Source: Alphaproteobacteria bacterium
Lineage (GTDB): Bacteria > Pseudomonadota > Alphaproteobacteria > Micropepsales > Micropepsaceae
Assembly (NCBI GenBank): GCA_020852655.1
Contig: JADZAI010000087.1
Location: 1-64,000, forward strand
Length of the DNA: 64,000 bases
Reading direction: 5' to 3'
Shown piece after piece: positions 51,218 to 62,359 of the stretch. The number at the start of each line of letters is the position of its first letter. Positions within the stretch are counted from its first letter, which is position 1. Under the pieces are notes generated by a model that was not told where the DNA came from, did not search any database, and was given only the letters and a program-made list of their open reading frames with translations. The position numbers were made by a program, and so were the translations under genes.

Positions 51218-52375
51218 GTGACCCACTCGTTGACGGAAGAGCAGCGCCTGCTCATCGACACCGCACGGGGCTTTGCCCGACAGAGCGTCGAACCGCTTGC
51301 GGCGCAGATCGATCGCGAGGAGAGCACCCCGCAATCCCTGATCGACAAGGCGGCGGAGCTGGGGTTTTTCGGGCTGTGTATCCCGGCGGCCTATGGCGGT
51401 TCGGGCGCCAGCCTGACGGACGGATGCCTCGTCCTGGAGGAGATCGCCAAGGCCAGTCCTTCCTTCGCGGGCCTGCTTTCGGTGCAGATGATACTTTGTC
51501 CCTGGACCGTGCTTCGCCACGGCAACCCGGAGCAGAAGCAACGCCTCCTGCCGGCCTCGGCCAGCGGCGAACGGCTCATGGCCTATTCCCAGACAGAGCC
51601 GGCCGGCGCGGGCAACACGGCCTTCCACCAGACCAAATTGCGCGCCGATGGCAATTCGTGGCGCCTGAACGGGGCCAAGCTGTTCTGCACGCAGGGCAGC
51701 GCGAAGACCTATCTCGTATGGTGCCGCACGCTTCGTGACGGCCAGGAAGGCTACGGCCTTGTCATCGTCGAACAGGAAGCCCCCGGCTTCCAGGTCGCGC
51801 CCTACGAGGAAAAGCTGGGATGGCGCGGGACGAACACCGGCCCGATCAGCTTTCAGGATATCCTCATCACCCCCGAGAACGTGCTGGGCGACCTGCTCAC
51901 GGCCAGCACCACGCACGGGCCGATAAATCAGGCGAGCTTCATGGGCCATGCCGCCACGTCCGTGGGCTGTGCCCAGGGAATGTTCGAGAAGACGCTGGAA
52001 TACGTCAAAGGCCGCAGCCTCTACGGCGCCCCGATGCACGTCCTTTCGCCGGTCAGCCACTATCTGGCGAAAGTGCACAACAAGATCGAGGCCTGCCGGG
52101 CCCTTCTCTACAGCGCGACCGCCCAGTACGACGACGGCGCGATGCAGAAGCCCATGGGCTCCGTCTGCAAGGACTTCATCTGCGAGACCGCCTTCGAGTG
52201 CTGCAATACGCTTTTGCAGTTGTGGGGAGGCAGCGGCATCATGAATTCCACCGGCATCAACCGTTACTTCCGCGACGCTCGCACCAAGCTGATCGCCGAG
52301 GGCGCAACGGAAATGCACACGTCAATGGTCTCGGCGGACGTGCTCGATCTGCGCGCGCCCGTTCTTCAAAGCTGA
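51218..52375 (+). CDS. Acyl-CoA dehydrogenase family protein
   Basis: The 385-residue enzyme has EEQRLLIDTARGFARQSVEP, MAYSQTEPAGAGNTAFHQTK, LNGAKLFCTQGSAKTYLVW and the C-terminal LWGGSGIMNSTGINRYFRDA then IAEGATEMHTSM, with the Glu at the usual catalytic place. AAGGAGA precedes the GTG start. It is the first gene after the divergent promoter and would pass electrons to EtfAB. It is in a catabolic cluster; the acyl substrate is unknown. Confidence 0.92.
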   Translation: MTHSLTEEQRLLIDTARGFARQSVEPLAAQIDREESTPQSLIDKAAELGFFGLCIPAAYGGSGASLTDGCLVLEEIAKASPSFAGLLSVQMILCPWTVLRHGNPEQKQRLLPASASGERLMAYSQTEPAGAGNTAFHQTKLRADGNSWRLNGAKLFCTQGSAKTYLVWCRTLRDGQEGYGLVIVEQEAPGFQVAPYEEKLGWRGTNTGPISFQDILITPENVLGDLLTASTTHGPINQASFMGHAATSVGCAQGMFEKTLEYVKGRSLYGAPMHVLSPVSHYLAKVHNKIEACRALLYSATAQYDDGAMQKPMGSVCKDFICETAFECCNTLLQLWGGSGIMNSTGINRYFRDARTKLIAEGATEMHTSMVSADVLDLRAPVLQS

Positions 52376-52386
52376 GGATGCAAAGC

Positions 52387-53529
52387 ATGACAATGGACGA
52401 CATCGGCCGGCTCACCGAAGCTGACGAAGGCATCAATCACCAGATAGCCGACACGTTCGCATCGGTGCGGGAGTCCGATCGCGGCTGGACGGAGAAGATC
52501 TGGGGCTCGATCGCCCGCAAGGATGGCGGGCTCCAGATCGATTTCGGCCTTGGCCGATATCCCAACCGCAACGTCATCGACGGATTTGGCGGCGTCTCGC
52601 GGAACTACGAGCAATGGACCGTCCGCGCCAGTCGCGAGCTCGCATCCGATTTCGATTCCATGTCCATCGGGCCGGTCCGCTATGAGGTCGTAGAGCCCCT
52701 GAAGAAGGTTCGTTTCGCGCTCGACCGGAACAAGTCGCAGCCGATTTCCTTCGACGTGCTCTTCGAGGGCGAGCTTCCGCCCTTCTTCGAGAAGCGCAAT
52801 CGTCTTCGCACCTTCACCAGGGTGAGCCAGGACGTCGTCCGCTACCATCAGGCCGGCAAGGTAAGCGGCTGGCTGGAAGTCGACGGCGAACGCCACGAAA
52901 TCGGCGACGACTGGTTTGCCTTCCGCGATCACAGTTGGGGCATGCGAGGCGACGGCATCGGCCAGATCGCGTCGGACCTCCAGCCCGCGACGAGCCGGGG
53001 ATCGCAGATGCGTATCATGTGGGGCCCCTGGCTCCTCAAGCGGCCGGACGGCTCCAAGTACGAGATCATGCATTTCGTCAACGCATCGGAGCACTACCAG
53101 TATTTCTCGGCGCATGTGAACGAGGCTGACGGCAGCCAGCACGCGATCCGCCACATGGCTCCCAACATGAAATTCGACTCCAACACGCGTGTCTTCAAGG
53201 GCATGGAGGTGGAGCTGACGATGGAGACCGGGGAAAAGCGGCATGTCGAGGTCAGCGCGATCGGCGATTCCGGCTTCTACCTGCGGACGGCCGAGTACGG
53301 GAGCTGGAAGGGGTTTCGCCACGGCGCCTGGCGCGGGGCCTATCACGAGGATGGCGAATATATCCCGAGCATGCTGGATATCCTGACGCAGACCGGTCAA
53401 TTCCGCGACAAGCCCGTGATGGTCCGCGAGGGCGACGCGGTCGGCTTCGGAATCCAGGAAACCATCCTGATCGGCGTCTATCCCGAGCTGGGCCTGACCG
53501 CGGAGTCCGACTTCCCCAGCAATCTGTAG
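52387..53529 (+). CDS. AttH/CrtC lipocalin-like domain protein
   Basis: The 380-residue protein has no signal peptide. Its middle carries DDWFAFRDHSWGMRGDG, the DHSWG.R motif of AttH/CrtC-type lipocalin-like proteins (DUF7064/7065 relatives). Repeated beta-strand-like segments such as FDVLFEGELPPFFEKRN and HFVNASEHYQYFSAHV fit two barrels. CrtC members hydrate carotenoids; others act on steroids or terpenoids. The start at 52387 has GAGG 9 bases upstream. It is 11 bases after the acyl-CoA dehydrogenase. The function is unproven. Confidence 0.7.
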   Translation: MTMDDIGRLTEADEGINHQIADTFASVRESDRGWTEKIWGSIARKDGGLQIDFGLGRYPNRNVIDGFGGVSRNYEQWTVRASRELASDFDSMSIGPVRYEVVEPLKKVRFALDRNKSQPISFDVLFEGELPPFFEKRNRLRTFTRVSQDVVRYHQAGKVSGWLEVDGERHEIGDDWFAFRDHSWGMRGDGIGQIASDLQPATSRGSQMRIMWGPWLLKRPDGSKYEIMHFVNASEHYQYFSAHVNEADGSQHAIRHMAPNMKFDSNTRVFKGMEVELTMETGEKRHVEVSAIGDSGFYLRTAEYGSWKGFRHGAWRGAYHEDGEYIPSMLDILTQTGQFRDKPVMVREGDAVGFGIQETILIGVYPELGLTAESDFPSNL

Positions 53530-53606
53530 ACGCGCGGCGGACAGGCAACCGCGCTCGACGATCGCCTCGCAACCCAGCGCCGTACTGCGCAGCGGACCCC
53601 ATCATT

Positions 53607-54608
53607 ATGGCCCGAGACCTAGATCATATCCTGCGGACGCTCAGGTCGTGCCTGGCCTCGGGCGAGCAGCTTCGAGGCCTCACGCAGCTTTCGGCGGGAT
53701 ACTCGAATGAGACGTATCTGCTTGAGGGACCCGATCTCATTCTGCGGCTGGCGCCTGAACGCGCCCCGCTGATTCCGGTCGCCTTCGACGTTCTGCATCA
53801 GTTTGCGGTATTCGCCGTGCTTGCAACGACGCCCGGCGCCCCTCCGGTGCCGAGCGTTCGGTACCTGGAGCCCGATGCCAGCAAGATCGGCGGCGCGTTC
53901 TTCCTGATGGAGCGCATGCGCGGCATTCCCTTCTCGGACTGGAACGCGGCGGAATGGGCATTGACGGAGTCGGCTGCGTTCCGCGAGGGATTGTCGCGGC
54001 AGGCTGTCGAGGTCGTCGCGAACCTCCATCAGATGAAGCCGCTCGAAGTTCTGGGGCCGGTGCTGAGTCCGCTCGGCGAACTGAACCGCTGGCGTCATTG
54101 CCTGGATCGCTTTGGCGGCTGTCCGCCGCTTGATGAGACGTTCGACCTGCTCCAGCGAACGGCGCCTGCTCCGCTGGGATCGCCGTCGCCGTGCCACGGG
54201 GACCTCAAGCTTTCGAACATGCTCTGGGAGGATGGAAAGTTTGTAGGGCTGCTCGACTGGGAAATGGCCAGCAACGGCGATCCCCGCTGGGATCTTGCGT
54301 ACATGACGCTGAACCATGCCGGACCGCATCGGGAGGGGATGCCCGGCATGGATGCATCGGGCTTCTGGGATCGTGATCGCATCATCAGCGAATGGGAGAT
54401 CAGAACGGCGCGGCAGGCGGATCGGATCCTGTGGTTCGAAGCGGCGAATTCGGCAAAGCTGAGCACGATCATCATGTCCGGCTATCTCATGACGCGAGAA
54501 GGACTGAGCGACGACGAGCGCTATCTCGAGTGGGAGCCGCTTGCTTATGAGCTTCGCGACCGCGCCTATAACCTCGGCCAGCTCGATGCGCAGCTTTCCG
54601 CCGCTTGA
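53607..54608 (+). CDS. APH-family phosphotransferase (ACAD10-like)
   Basis: The 333-residue kinase-fold protein has the catalytic segment SPCHGDLKLSNMLWEDGKFV then GLLDWEMASNGDPRWDLAYM (HxDxxxxN and the metal-binding D). The N-terminal lobe includes LRLAPERAPLIPVAFDV. It resembles aminoglycoside phosphotransferase-like kinases that sit beside acyl-CoA dehydrogenases (ACAD10/11 type). These phosphorylate 4-hydroxyacyl-CoAs in characterised cases. Membership of the local operon is plausible, with a 77-base gap upstream. Confidence 0.88.
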   Translation: MARDLDHILRTLRSCLASGEQLRGLTQLSAGYSNETYLLEGPDLILRLAPERAPLIPVAFDVLHQFAVFAVLATTPGAPPVPSVRYLEPDASKIGGAFFLMERMRGIPFSDWNAAEWALTESAAFREGLSRQAVEVVANLHQMKPLEVLGPVLSPLGELNRWRHCLDRFGGCPPLDETFDLLQRTAPAPLGSPSPCHGDLKLSNMLWEDGKFVGLLDWEMASNGDPRWDLAYMTLNHAGPHREGMPGMDASGFWDRDRIISEWEIRTARQADRILWFEAANSAKLSTIIMSGYLMTREGLSDDERYLEWEPLAYELRDRAYNLGQLDAQLSAA

Positions 54609-54640
54609 ACAGCCGGCCTCTGCGCAGCCTGCCCGCGGCG

Positions 54641-55035
54641 CTATTGCGGGCGGCCGTGGGAGAGGTCGTCCAGGATAGGGCAGTCGGGCCGGTTGTCGCC
54701 GTGACAATGCTGCGCCAGGTCTTCCAGCGTCGCCAGCACCGATTGTAGCTCGCCGATCTGGCGGCGGATCTCGTCGATATGGGCGAGCGCGAGGGATTTG
54801 ACGCTGGCGCTGCTGCGGCCCTTGTCGCTCCACAGGCCGAGCAGCGCGGTGATCTTCTCGACTGAGAAGCCGAGATCGCGGGCCCGGCGGATGAAGCGCA
54901 GGCGGTGGATGTCGGCGTCGCCGTAGATGCGATAGCCCGCCTGCGAGCGCGAGGCGGCGCCGATCAGGCCGACGCTTTCATAATAGCGGATCATCTTGGC
55001 GGAGACGCCGGAGCGCGCCGCCGCCGCGCCGATAT

Positions 55036-55039
<4 letters not shown>
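54641..55039 (-). CDS. cueR: Copper-responsive MerR-family regulator
   Basis: The 132-residue regulator has a MerR helix-turn-helix, GAAAARSGVSAKMIRYYESV and GLIGAASRSQAGYRIY. The C-terminal metal loop CHGDNRPDCPILDDL has two Cys (C-x7-C) as in CueR. In the family, Cu(I) switches the protein to an activator that unwinds a 19-bp-spaced promoter. Two such promoters are seen upstream of the copA and the oxidase genes. The ATG overlaps the copA stop. Confidence 0.92.
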
Positions 55040-57405
<2,366 letters not shown>

Positions 57406-57431
57406 GCCTGGCTCCTTCCGCCGAGACACCT

Positions 57432-57462
57432 CAGATGGGGCTTCCCACGATGGGAAGGTCAA
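57432..57462 (-). promoter_or_regulatory. CueR-type promoter of copA
   Basis: On the minus strand TTGACC (57457-57462) and CATCTG (57432-57437) are separated by 19 bases. The spacer and flank hold CTTCCC-ACGA-GGGAAG-like symmetry (57441-57457), as in MerR/CueR operators. It is 27 bases upstream of the copA start. Confidence 0.75.
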
Positions 57463-57480
57463 GGGCGTTCGCGCTTCGCG

Positions 57481-58191
57481 TCAGAACAACACGCGGACAC
57501 CGAAGCGGATGCTGCCCTGGCCGGCCGGCTCACCTGCGGCGCGCGCCAGCCCGGCGGTCTCGCCCAGCTTCTCTTGCCATACCGCATCGACATAGGGCGC
57601 GAAGCGGCGCGAGACGTCGTAGCGAAGCTGAAGGCCGAGCTGCATGTCGGTCAGTCCCGCTCCGAGGCCCAGCTCCGGCACGTCCTGTGCGGCAAGGTTC
57701 AGCTCGGCATAGGGCTCGGCGATCAACTCGTTCGTCAGCAACAGGTCGAAGCGCTGCCTGAGCCGCCCGGTCAGGTCGCCCTCGTCGGACAGGAAGGCGC
57801 TGGCCTCGGCGTCCAGGAAATACGGCGCCAGCCCGACGATGCTGGCGGCGAGATAGGTGCGGCCCGACGGTTCGATGTCCTGCCGCACGCCGGCCAGCAC
57901 GTCCCAGTAGGTAGCGACGTTCCAGCCATAATAGAGCTGGATCTCAGCGCTCTCGGTACGGCCTGCGGCCACTTCGCCTTCCGATCTCAGCCAGACGCGC
58001 TCGGCGTCGCCGCCGATCCAGCCGTCGACGTCCCAGGTGAAGAGACCGCCGTGGGCGGGCGAATAGTCGAACTCGGCACGGATCGCGTGGAACAGCGTCG
58101 GCGCAGGGTCATCTCCCATGCCGCCGGCCGCGGAAGCCGCCGGCACGGCGAGCAGGGCGGCGGCCACCAGGACCATAGGTGCGGCGCTCAT
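57481..58191 (-). CDS. copB: Copper resistance protein B
   Basis: The 236-residue protein has a signal peptide (about residues 1-22). An outer-membrane CopB domain follows: FHAIRAEFDYSPAHGGLFTW, DAERVWLRSEGEVAAGRTES, AEIQLYYGWNVATYWDVLAG, and the final strand IRFGVRVLF. It lacks the Met/His-rich N-terminal extension of some CopB. It overlaps the multicopper oxidase stop by 4 bases. Confidence 0.93.
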   Translation of the reverse strand: MSAAPMVLVAAALLAVPAASAAGGMGDDPAPTLFHAIRAEFDYSPAHGGLFTWDVDGWIGGDAERVWLRSEGEVAAGRTESAEIQLYYGWNVATYWDVLAGVRQDIEPSGRTYLAASIVGLAPYFLDAEASAFLSDEGDLTGRLRQRFDLLLTNELIAEPYAELNLAAQDVPELGLGAGLTDMQLGLQLRYDVSRRFAPYVDAVWQEKLGETAGLARAAGEPAGQGSIRFGVRVLF

Positions 58192-59948
58192 TTGCCGTCT
58201 CCGTGATCCATGCCCATCCCGTGGCCCTCCATGTCGTGCGGGCTCATCGTGATGGTTCCGGCGTCGGGCGTGACGTCGGCGCTGCCGGGCGGCTCGACGA
58301 CGAAGCGCGTCATCATGCCGGCGACCATGTGGTAGAGCAGGTGGCAATGCAGCGGCCAGGCGCCGACCTCGCGCGCCGTCAGCACCGCCGAGACCGTCTT
58401 GCCCGGCGGTACGATGACCGTGTCCTTCAGCGGCTTGTCGTTCGTCCGCCCGTTTTCGAGCTGGAAGAACTGACCATGCAGGTGGATCGGATGCGCCATC
58501 ATCGTCTCGTTGACGAAGCTCAGGCGAACGCGCTCGCCATAGCGCACCTTGATCGGCTCGGCGTCGCCGAACTTCCGGTCGTTCAGCGACCAGAGATAGC
58601 GCTCCATGTTGCCGGTCAGCCGCACGGTGATCGTGCGTGACGGCGCAGCGGTGTCGGCGCTCGGATGCAGCGCCGCGAGCTGGCCGTAGTCGAGGCGCGT
58701 CAAACCGTCCGGCACTCCGCCGGCCCAGCCTTTGGGCCGCCCGCTGCCGTCGGTTCCTTCGCCGCCCGGCATGGCGTGCCCCATCGCCGCATGATCCGGG
58801 CCCGGCATCGTCGTACCGAACGGACCCATGACGGGCATGTCCATGCCCGCCATGTCGTGCCCCATCGCGCCGTGATCCATGCCCGCCATGGCCGACATGC
58901 CCATGTCGCTCATGGCGAGGATCGCGCGCGGGCTCATCGCCGGGATCGGTCCCTCCATCCCGTCACGCGGCGCCAGGCTCGCGCGGGCATAGCCGGTCCG
59001 GTCGATGGACTCGGCGAACAGCGTGTAAGCGACGTCCTCGGCAGGCTCGACGATGACGTCATAGCGTTCGGCGACGCCCATGCGGATCTGGTCGACGGTC
59101 ACCGGCACGACGTCCTGGCCGTCGGCCGCGACGACCGTCAGCTTCAGCCCGGGCACGCGCACGTCGAACAGCGTCATCGCCGAGCCGTTGATGAGGCGCA
59201 GGCGGACGCGCTCGCCCTTGCGGAACAGGAAGGTCGCATTGGCGGCAGGCGCCCTGCCGTTGACGAGGAAGCTGTAGCCGGTGACGTCGGCGATGTCGGT
59301 CGGATCCATCCGCATCTCGCCCCAGTCGCCGCGGTCCTTCAGCGCGGCGCCCAGCCCGTCCTTGTCGGCGTCGCGCAGGAAATCGCCGAGCGTGCGCTGG
59401 GCGTGGTTGTAGTAGCCGGAGTCGGCTTTGAGGTTCCGAAGCACCTGATCGGAATCCTCAGCCGTCGCATCGCCCAGCAGAACGACATAGTCGCGGTCGG
59501 CAGGCGCCGGCGCGGGCGTCTTGGGGTCGATCACGATGGCGCCGAGGACGCTCTGGTCCTGGGTGCCGGAGTGGCTGTGATACCAGTAGGTCCCGCTCTG
59601 GCGGATGTGGAATGTGTAGGTGAAGCTTTCGCCCGGCTTGATGCCCATGAAGCCGTTGAAGCCGGGCGCGCCGTCCATCATCCCGGGCAGCAGGATGCCG
59701 TGCCAGTGCACCGACGTGACGGCGTCCGTCCGGTTGGTGACGGTGATCGTCGCGTCCTCGCCTTCCTTGAGGTGGAGTGTCGGGCCGGGGACGCCGCCAT
59801 TGATGGTCATCTTCCTGGCGGTTCGGCCGCCAACATCGACGGTCGCGGTCTCGACGGTCAGGTCGTAGCGACCAGCCCAGGCGGACGGGACGCCCAGCAG
59901 GGCGGCAGTGAGCAGCAGGGCTGCGAACAGGAATCGGAACGGCATCAT
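58188..59948 (-). CDS. Multicopper oxidase, CopA family
   Basis: The 586-residue oxidase has a signal peptide (about residues 1-25). It has the copper motifs HWHGILLPGMMDG, YWYHSHSGTQD, HPIHLHGQFFQLE and WPLHCHLLYHMVAGMMTRF. A Met/His-rich insert (about residues 325-385, with MDHGAMGHDMAGMDMPVMG) probably binds Cu(I). The signal lacks a twin-arginine pair, so export may be Sec-dependent rather than Tat. It is in the copper operon, with copB overlapping. The start at 59948 has GGAGAG ahead. Confidence 0.93.
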   Translation of the reverse strand: MMPFRFLFAALLLTAALLGVPSAWAGRYDLTVETATVDVGGRTARKMTINGGVPGPTLHLKEGEDATITVTNRTDAVTSVHWHGILLPGMMDGAPGFNGFMGIKPGESFTYTFHIRQSGTYWYHSHSGTQDQSVLGAIVIDPKTPAPAPADRDYVVLLGDATAEDSDQVLRNLKADSGYYNHAQRTLGDFLRDADKDGLGAALKDRGDWGEMRMDPTDIADVTGYSFLVNGRAPAANATFLFRKGERVRLRLINGSAMTLFDVRVPGLKLTVVAADGQDVVPVTVDQIRMGVAERYDVIVEPAEDVAYTLFAESIDRTGYARASLAPRDGMEGPIPAMSPRAILAMSDMGMSAMAGMDHGAMGHDMAGMDMPVMGPFGTTMPGPDHAAMGHAMPGGEGTDGSGRPKGWAGGVPDGLTRLDYGQLAALHPSADTAAPSRTITVRLTGNMERYLWSLNDRKFGDAEPIKVRYGERVRLSFVNETMMAHPIHLHGQFFQLENGRTNDKPLKDTVIVPPGKTVSAVLTAREVGAWPLHCHLLYHMVAGMMTRFVVEPPGSADVTPDAGTITMSPHDMEGHGMGMDHGDGK

Positions 59949-60005
59949 GCTCTCCACGGCAGGGCACCGGCGCGGGATTGCGGCGGCGATCGTGCGGGCG
60001 AGCGT

Positions 60006-60395
60006 TCAGATCAGCAGGCGATGGTTGCGGGCGAAGACGGCGGCAAAGCCTTCACCGGCCGGCGGCGGGCCGCGGGCCGACGGAACGGCCGCCGGCGTTA
60101 TCGCCGCCGCCGGCTGAAGCGCCGGCATCGGCGGCAGGATGGCGACGACGCCGGGTGCGCTGAAACCGAGGACGGCGGGCAACGGCCCTGCGAGCTTCGC
60201 CATCTCCATCGCGGCACAAATCCGGTCCGGGCTGCGATCCTTGGCGGCATGTCCGCGATGGCAGTCGTGCCGATCGGCGGCAGCGGCAACAGCCGTGTCC
60301 GCGCGGGCGAACATCAAGCCGCAATGGGGGCCGAGGCCCGCGACGAGGATCGCGAGCGCATAGACTGCCGCCAGGATGCGCGCCGTCCTTGTCAT
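60006..60395 (-). CDS. Small secreted copper-operon protein of unknown function
   Basis: The 129-residue protein has an N-terminal hydrophobic signal or anchor (about residues 6-24), followed by Cys/His-containing DRHDCHRGHAAKD and ICAAMEM that could bind copper. The C-terminal half is Pro/Ala-rich with hydrophobic stretches. It resembles DUF2946-type small copper-operon proteins but is not firmly assigned. It lies 57 bases upstream of the oxidase, downstream of a CueR-type promoter. Confidence 0.6.
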   Translation of the reverse strand: MTRTARILAAVYALAILVAGLGPHCGLMFARADTAVAAAADRHDCHRGHAAKDRSPDRICAAMEMAKLAGPLPAVLGFSAPGVVAILPPMPALQPAAAITPAAVPSARGPPPAGEGFAAVFARNHRLLI

Positions 60396-60401
60396 GCGTG
60401 C

Positions 60402-60432
60402 ACTCTTCCGCCTTGCCACGCGGGAAGGTCAA
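60402..60432 (-). promoter_or_regulatory. Second CueR-type promoter
   Basis: On the minus strand TTGACC (60427-60432) is followed after 19 bases by AAGAGT (60402-60407). CTTCCCGCGTGGCAAG in the spacer has imperfect dyad symmetry. It sits just upstream of the small secreted gene and would drive it with the oxidase and copB. Confidence 0.6.
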
Positions 60433-60447
60433 GGGGCGCCGCGGCGG

Positions 60448-61377
60448 TCATCCCAGCAGGGCTGCGGCCCGGTTCCTGAGGTCGCGGCCGAGCGTTCCGC
60501 CCAGCCCCGCGGCCTCGTCCGCCGCAGCTCCCGGCGCGAGGTCGCCTGCCGCATCCGCCCGGGCCGAGCCGTCCGGCGCGAAGACGGCGGCCCGCACGGC
60601 CATGCTGCCGTCCGCGCCGGGCGCCGCGTGGACGGCGATCGCACTGCGGCACGAGCCGTCGAGCACCGCGAGGCAGGCGCGTTCGGCGGCGAGCGCGATG
60701 GCGGCTGCCCTGTCGTCGACGGCGCCCGCCAGGGCGCGGACCGCTTCGTCGTCGCTGCGGCATTCGAGGCCGACGACGCCCTGGCCGGCGGCGGGAAGGA
60801 AGCGCTCCACCGGCAGCGGCGTCAGCGCCGGCGCCAGCCCCAGCCGGTTCAGTCCGGCCATCGCCAGCAGGGTCGCATCGACCTCGCCGCGTGCCAGCTT
60901 GTCCAGCCGGGTCTGCACGTTGCCGCGGAACAGGCTGATCGCCACTCCCGGGCAGGCGTGGAGGATCTGGGCGGCGCGCCGGGGGCTCGTGGTGCCGACC
61001 CGCATCCCGGGGCGCAGGGCGTCGAGCGCGCCGATGCCTAGCAGCGCATCGCGCGCATCCTCGCGCGGCAGCGCCGCGGCGATCGTGAAGCGCTCGGGGA
61101 TGACGCCCGGCACGTCCTTCATCGAATGCACGGCGAGGTCGATCCGCCCGTCGTCGAGCGCCTCTTCCAGTTCCTTGATGAAGAGCCCCTTGCCGCCGGC
61201 CTCGGCCAAGGGCCGATCCGTGATGCGGTCGCCCGTGGTCTTGACGACCACCAGTTCCAGCCGCGCCGCGGCTTCGCCGGGCGTCCAGCGCCGGGCGGCG
61301 GCGAGGCGCGCCATGGCCTCGCGGGTTTGCGCAAGGGCGAGCGGCGAGCCGCGCGTGCCGATTCGAAAGCGTCGCAT
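60448..61377 (-). CDS. hemC: Porphobilinogen deaminase (hydroxymethylbilane synthase)
   Basis: The 309-residue enzyme joins four porphobilinogens in heme and cobalamin synthesis. It has [63 protein letters not shown], and the cofactor Cys in [15 protein letters not shown]. It is divergent from hemF; the two starts are 53 bases apart. Confidence 0.97.
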   Translation of the reverse strand: MRRFRIGTRGSPLALAQTREAMARLAAARRWTPGEAAARLELVVVKTTGDRITDRPLAEAGGKGLFIKELEEALDDGRIDLAVHSMKDVPGVIPERFTIAAALPREDARDALLGIGALDALRPGMRVGTTSPRRAAQILHACPGVAISLFRGNVQTRLDKLARGEVDATLLAMAGLNRLGLAPALTPLPVERFLPAAGQGVVGLECRSDDEAVRALAGAVDDRAAAIALAAERACLAVLDGSCRSAIAVHAAPGADGSMAVRAAVFAPDGSARADAAGDLAPGAAADEAAGLGGTLGRDLRNRAAALLG

Positions 61378-61430
61378 GGCCCTCTACTAATGGCCCGGAT
61401 CGGCACTGGCCATCCCGGTGCCTGGCGCGT

Positions 61431-62354
61431 ATGGCTGGCCCCTTCCCGCAACGCGTCACGACCAAGGGCCTAGACGTGGATATCCAGCACCGCAAGGAAA
61501 CCGCCAGGCCCTGGTTCGAGAGCCTGCGCGACCGCATCGTGGCCGCCTTCGAGGCGCTGGAGGACGAGGCCCCGGCGGCGCTCTATCCAGGTGAGGCGGG
61601 GCGCTTCGTGAAGACACCGTGGTCGCGCAAGCCGGCCGCCGACGGATCGGACCAGGGCGGCGGCGTCATGGGCATGATGCGCGGGCGGCTGTTCGAAAAG
61701 GTCGGCGTCCATACCTCCACCGTCTTCGGCAGCTTCGCCCCCGACTTCGCCAAGCAGATCAAGGGCGCCGCGGAAGACCCGCGCTTCTGGGCCTCGGGCA
61801 TCAGCCTGATCGCGCACATGGCGAACCCGAACATCCCGGCGGTTCACATGAACACGCGGATGATCGTGACGACGCAGTCCTGGTTCGGCGGCGGCGCCGA
61901 CCTCAACCCGACGCTCGCCGGTCAGCGCTCGCCGGATCACCCCGATGCGCAGGGCTTCCACGGCGTGCTGCGCGCCGCGTGCGACCGCTTCGATGCCGGC
62001 TGGTATCCGAAATATGCCAAGTGGGCGGACGAGTATTTCTACCTGCCGCACCGCGACGAGCATCGCGGCGTCGGCGGCATCTTCTACGACCACCACGACA
62101 GCGGCGACTGGGCGCGCGACTTCGCCTTCACGCAGGCCGTCGGCGAGGCCTTCCTCGACGCCTTCCTGCCCGTCGTGCGGCGCCATATCGCCGAGCCGTG
62201 GAGCACGGCGCAGCGCGCCGAGCAGGCGCATTGGCGCAGCCGCTATGTCGAGTTCAACCTGCTCTACGACCGCGGCACGACCTTCGGCCTGAAGACCGGC
62301 GGCAATGTCGACAGCATCCTTTCCTCGATGCCGCCCATGGCGGCGTGGCGCTGA
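61431..62354 (+). CDS. hemF: Oxygen-dependent coproporphyrinogen III oxidase
   Basis: The 307-residue enzyme decarboxylates coproporphyrinogen III to protoporphyrinogen IX using O2. It contains [42 protein letters not shown]-type residues (positions about 140-160), [13 protein letters not shown], and [20 protein letters not shown]. Length is normal. It is followed by hemE after 5 bases. Presence suggests aerobic life. Confidence 0.97.
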   Translation: MAGPFPQRVTTKGLDVDIQHRKETARPWFESLRDRIVAAFEALEDEAPAALYPGEAGRFVKTPWSRKPAADGSDQGGGVMGMMRGRLFEKVGVHTSTVFGSFAPDFAKQIKGAAEDPRFWASGISLIAHMANPNIPAVHMNTRMIVTTQSWFGGGADLNPTLAGQRSPDHPDAQGFHGVLRAACDRFDAGWYPKYAKWADEYFYLPHRDEHRGVGGIFYDHHDSGDWARDFAFTQAVGEAFLDAFLPVVRRHIAEPWSTAQRAEQAHWRSRYVEFNLLYDRGTTFGLKTGGNVDSILSSMPPMAAWR

Positions 62355-62359
62355 CCGGC

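Noticed and set aside
53536-53545. GGCGGACAGG matching the tRNA-Ser 3' end in reverse
   Set aside because: It is only 10 bases, inverted rather than direct, and lies in the middle of the cluster. It does not qualify as an attachment site.
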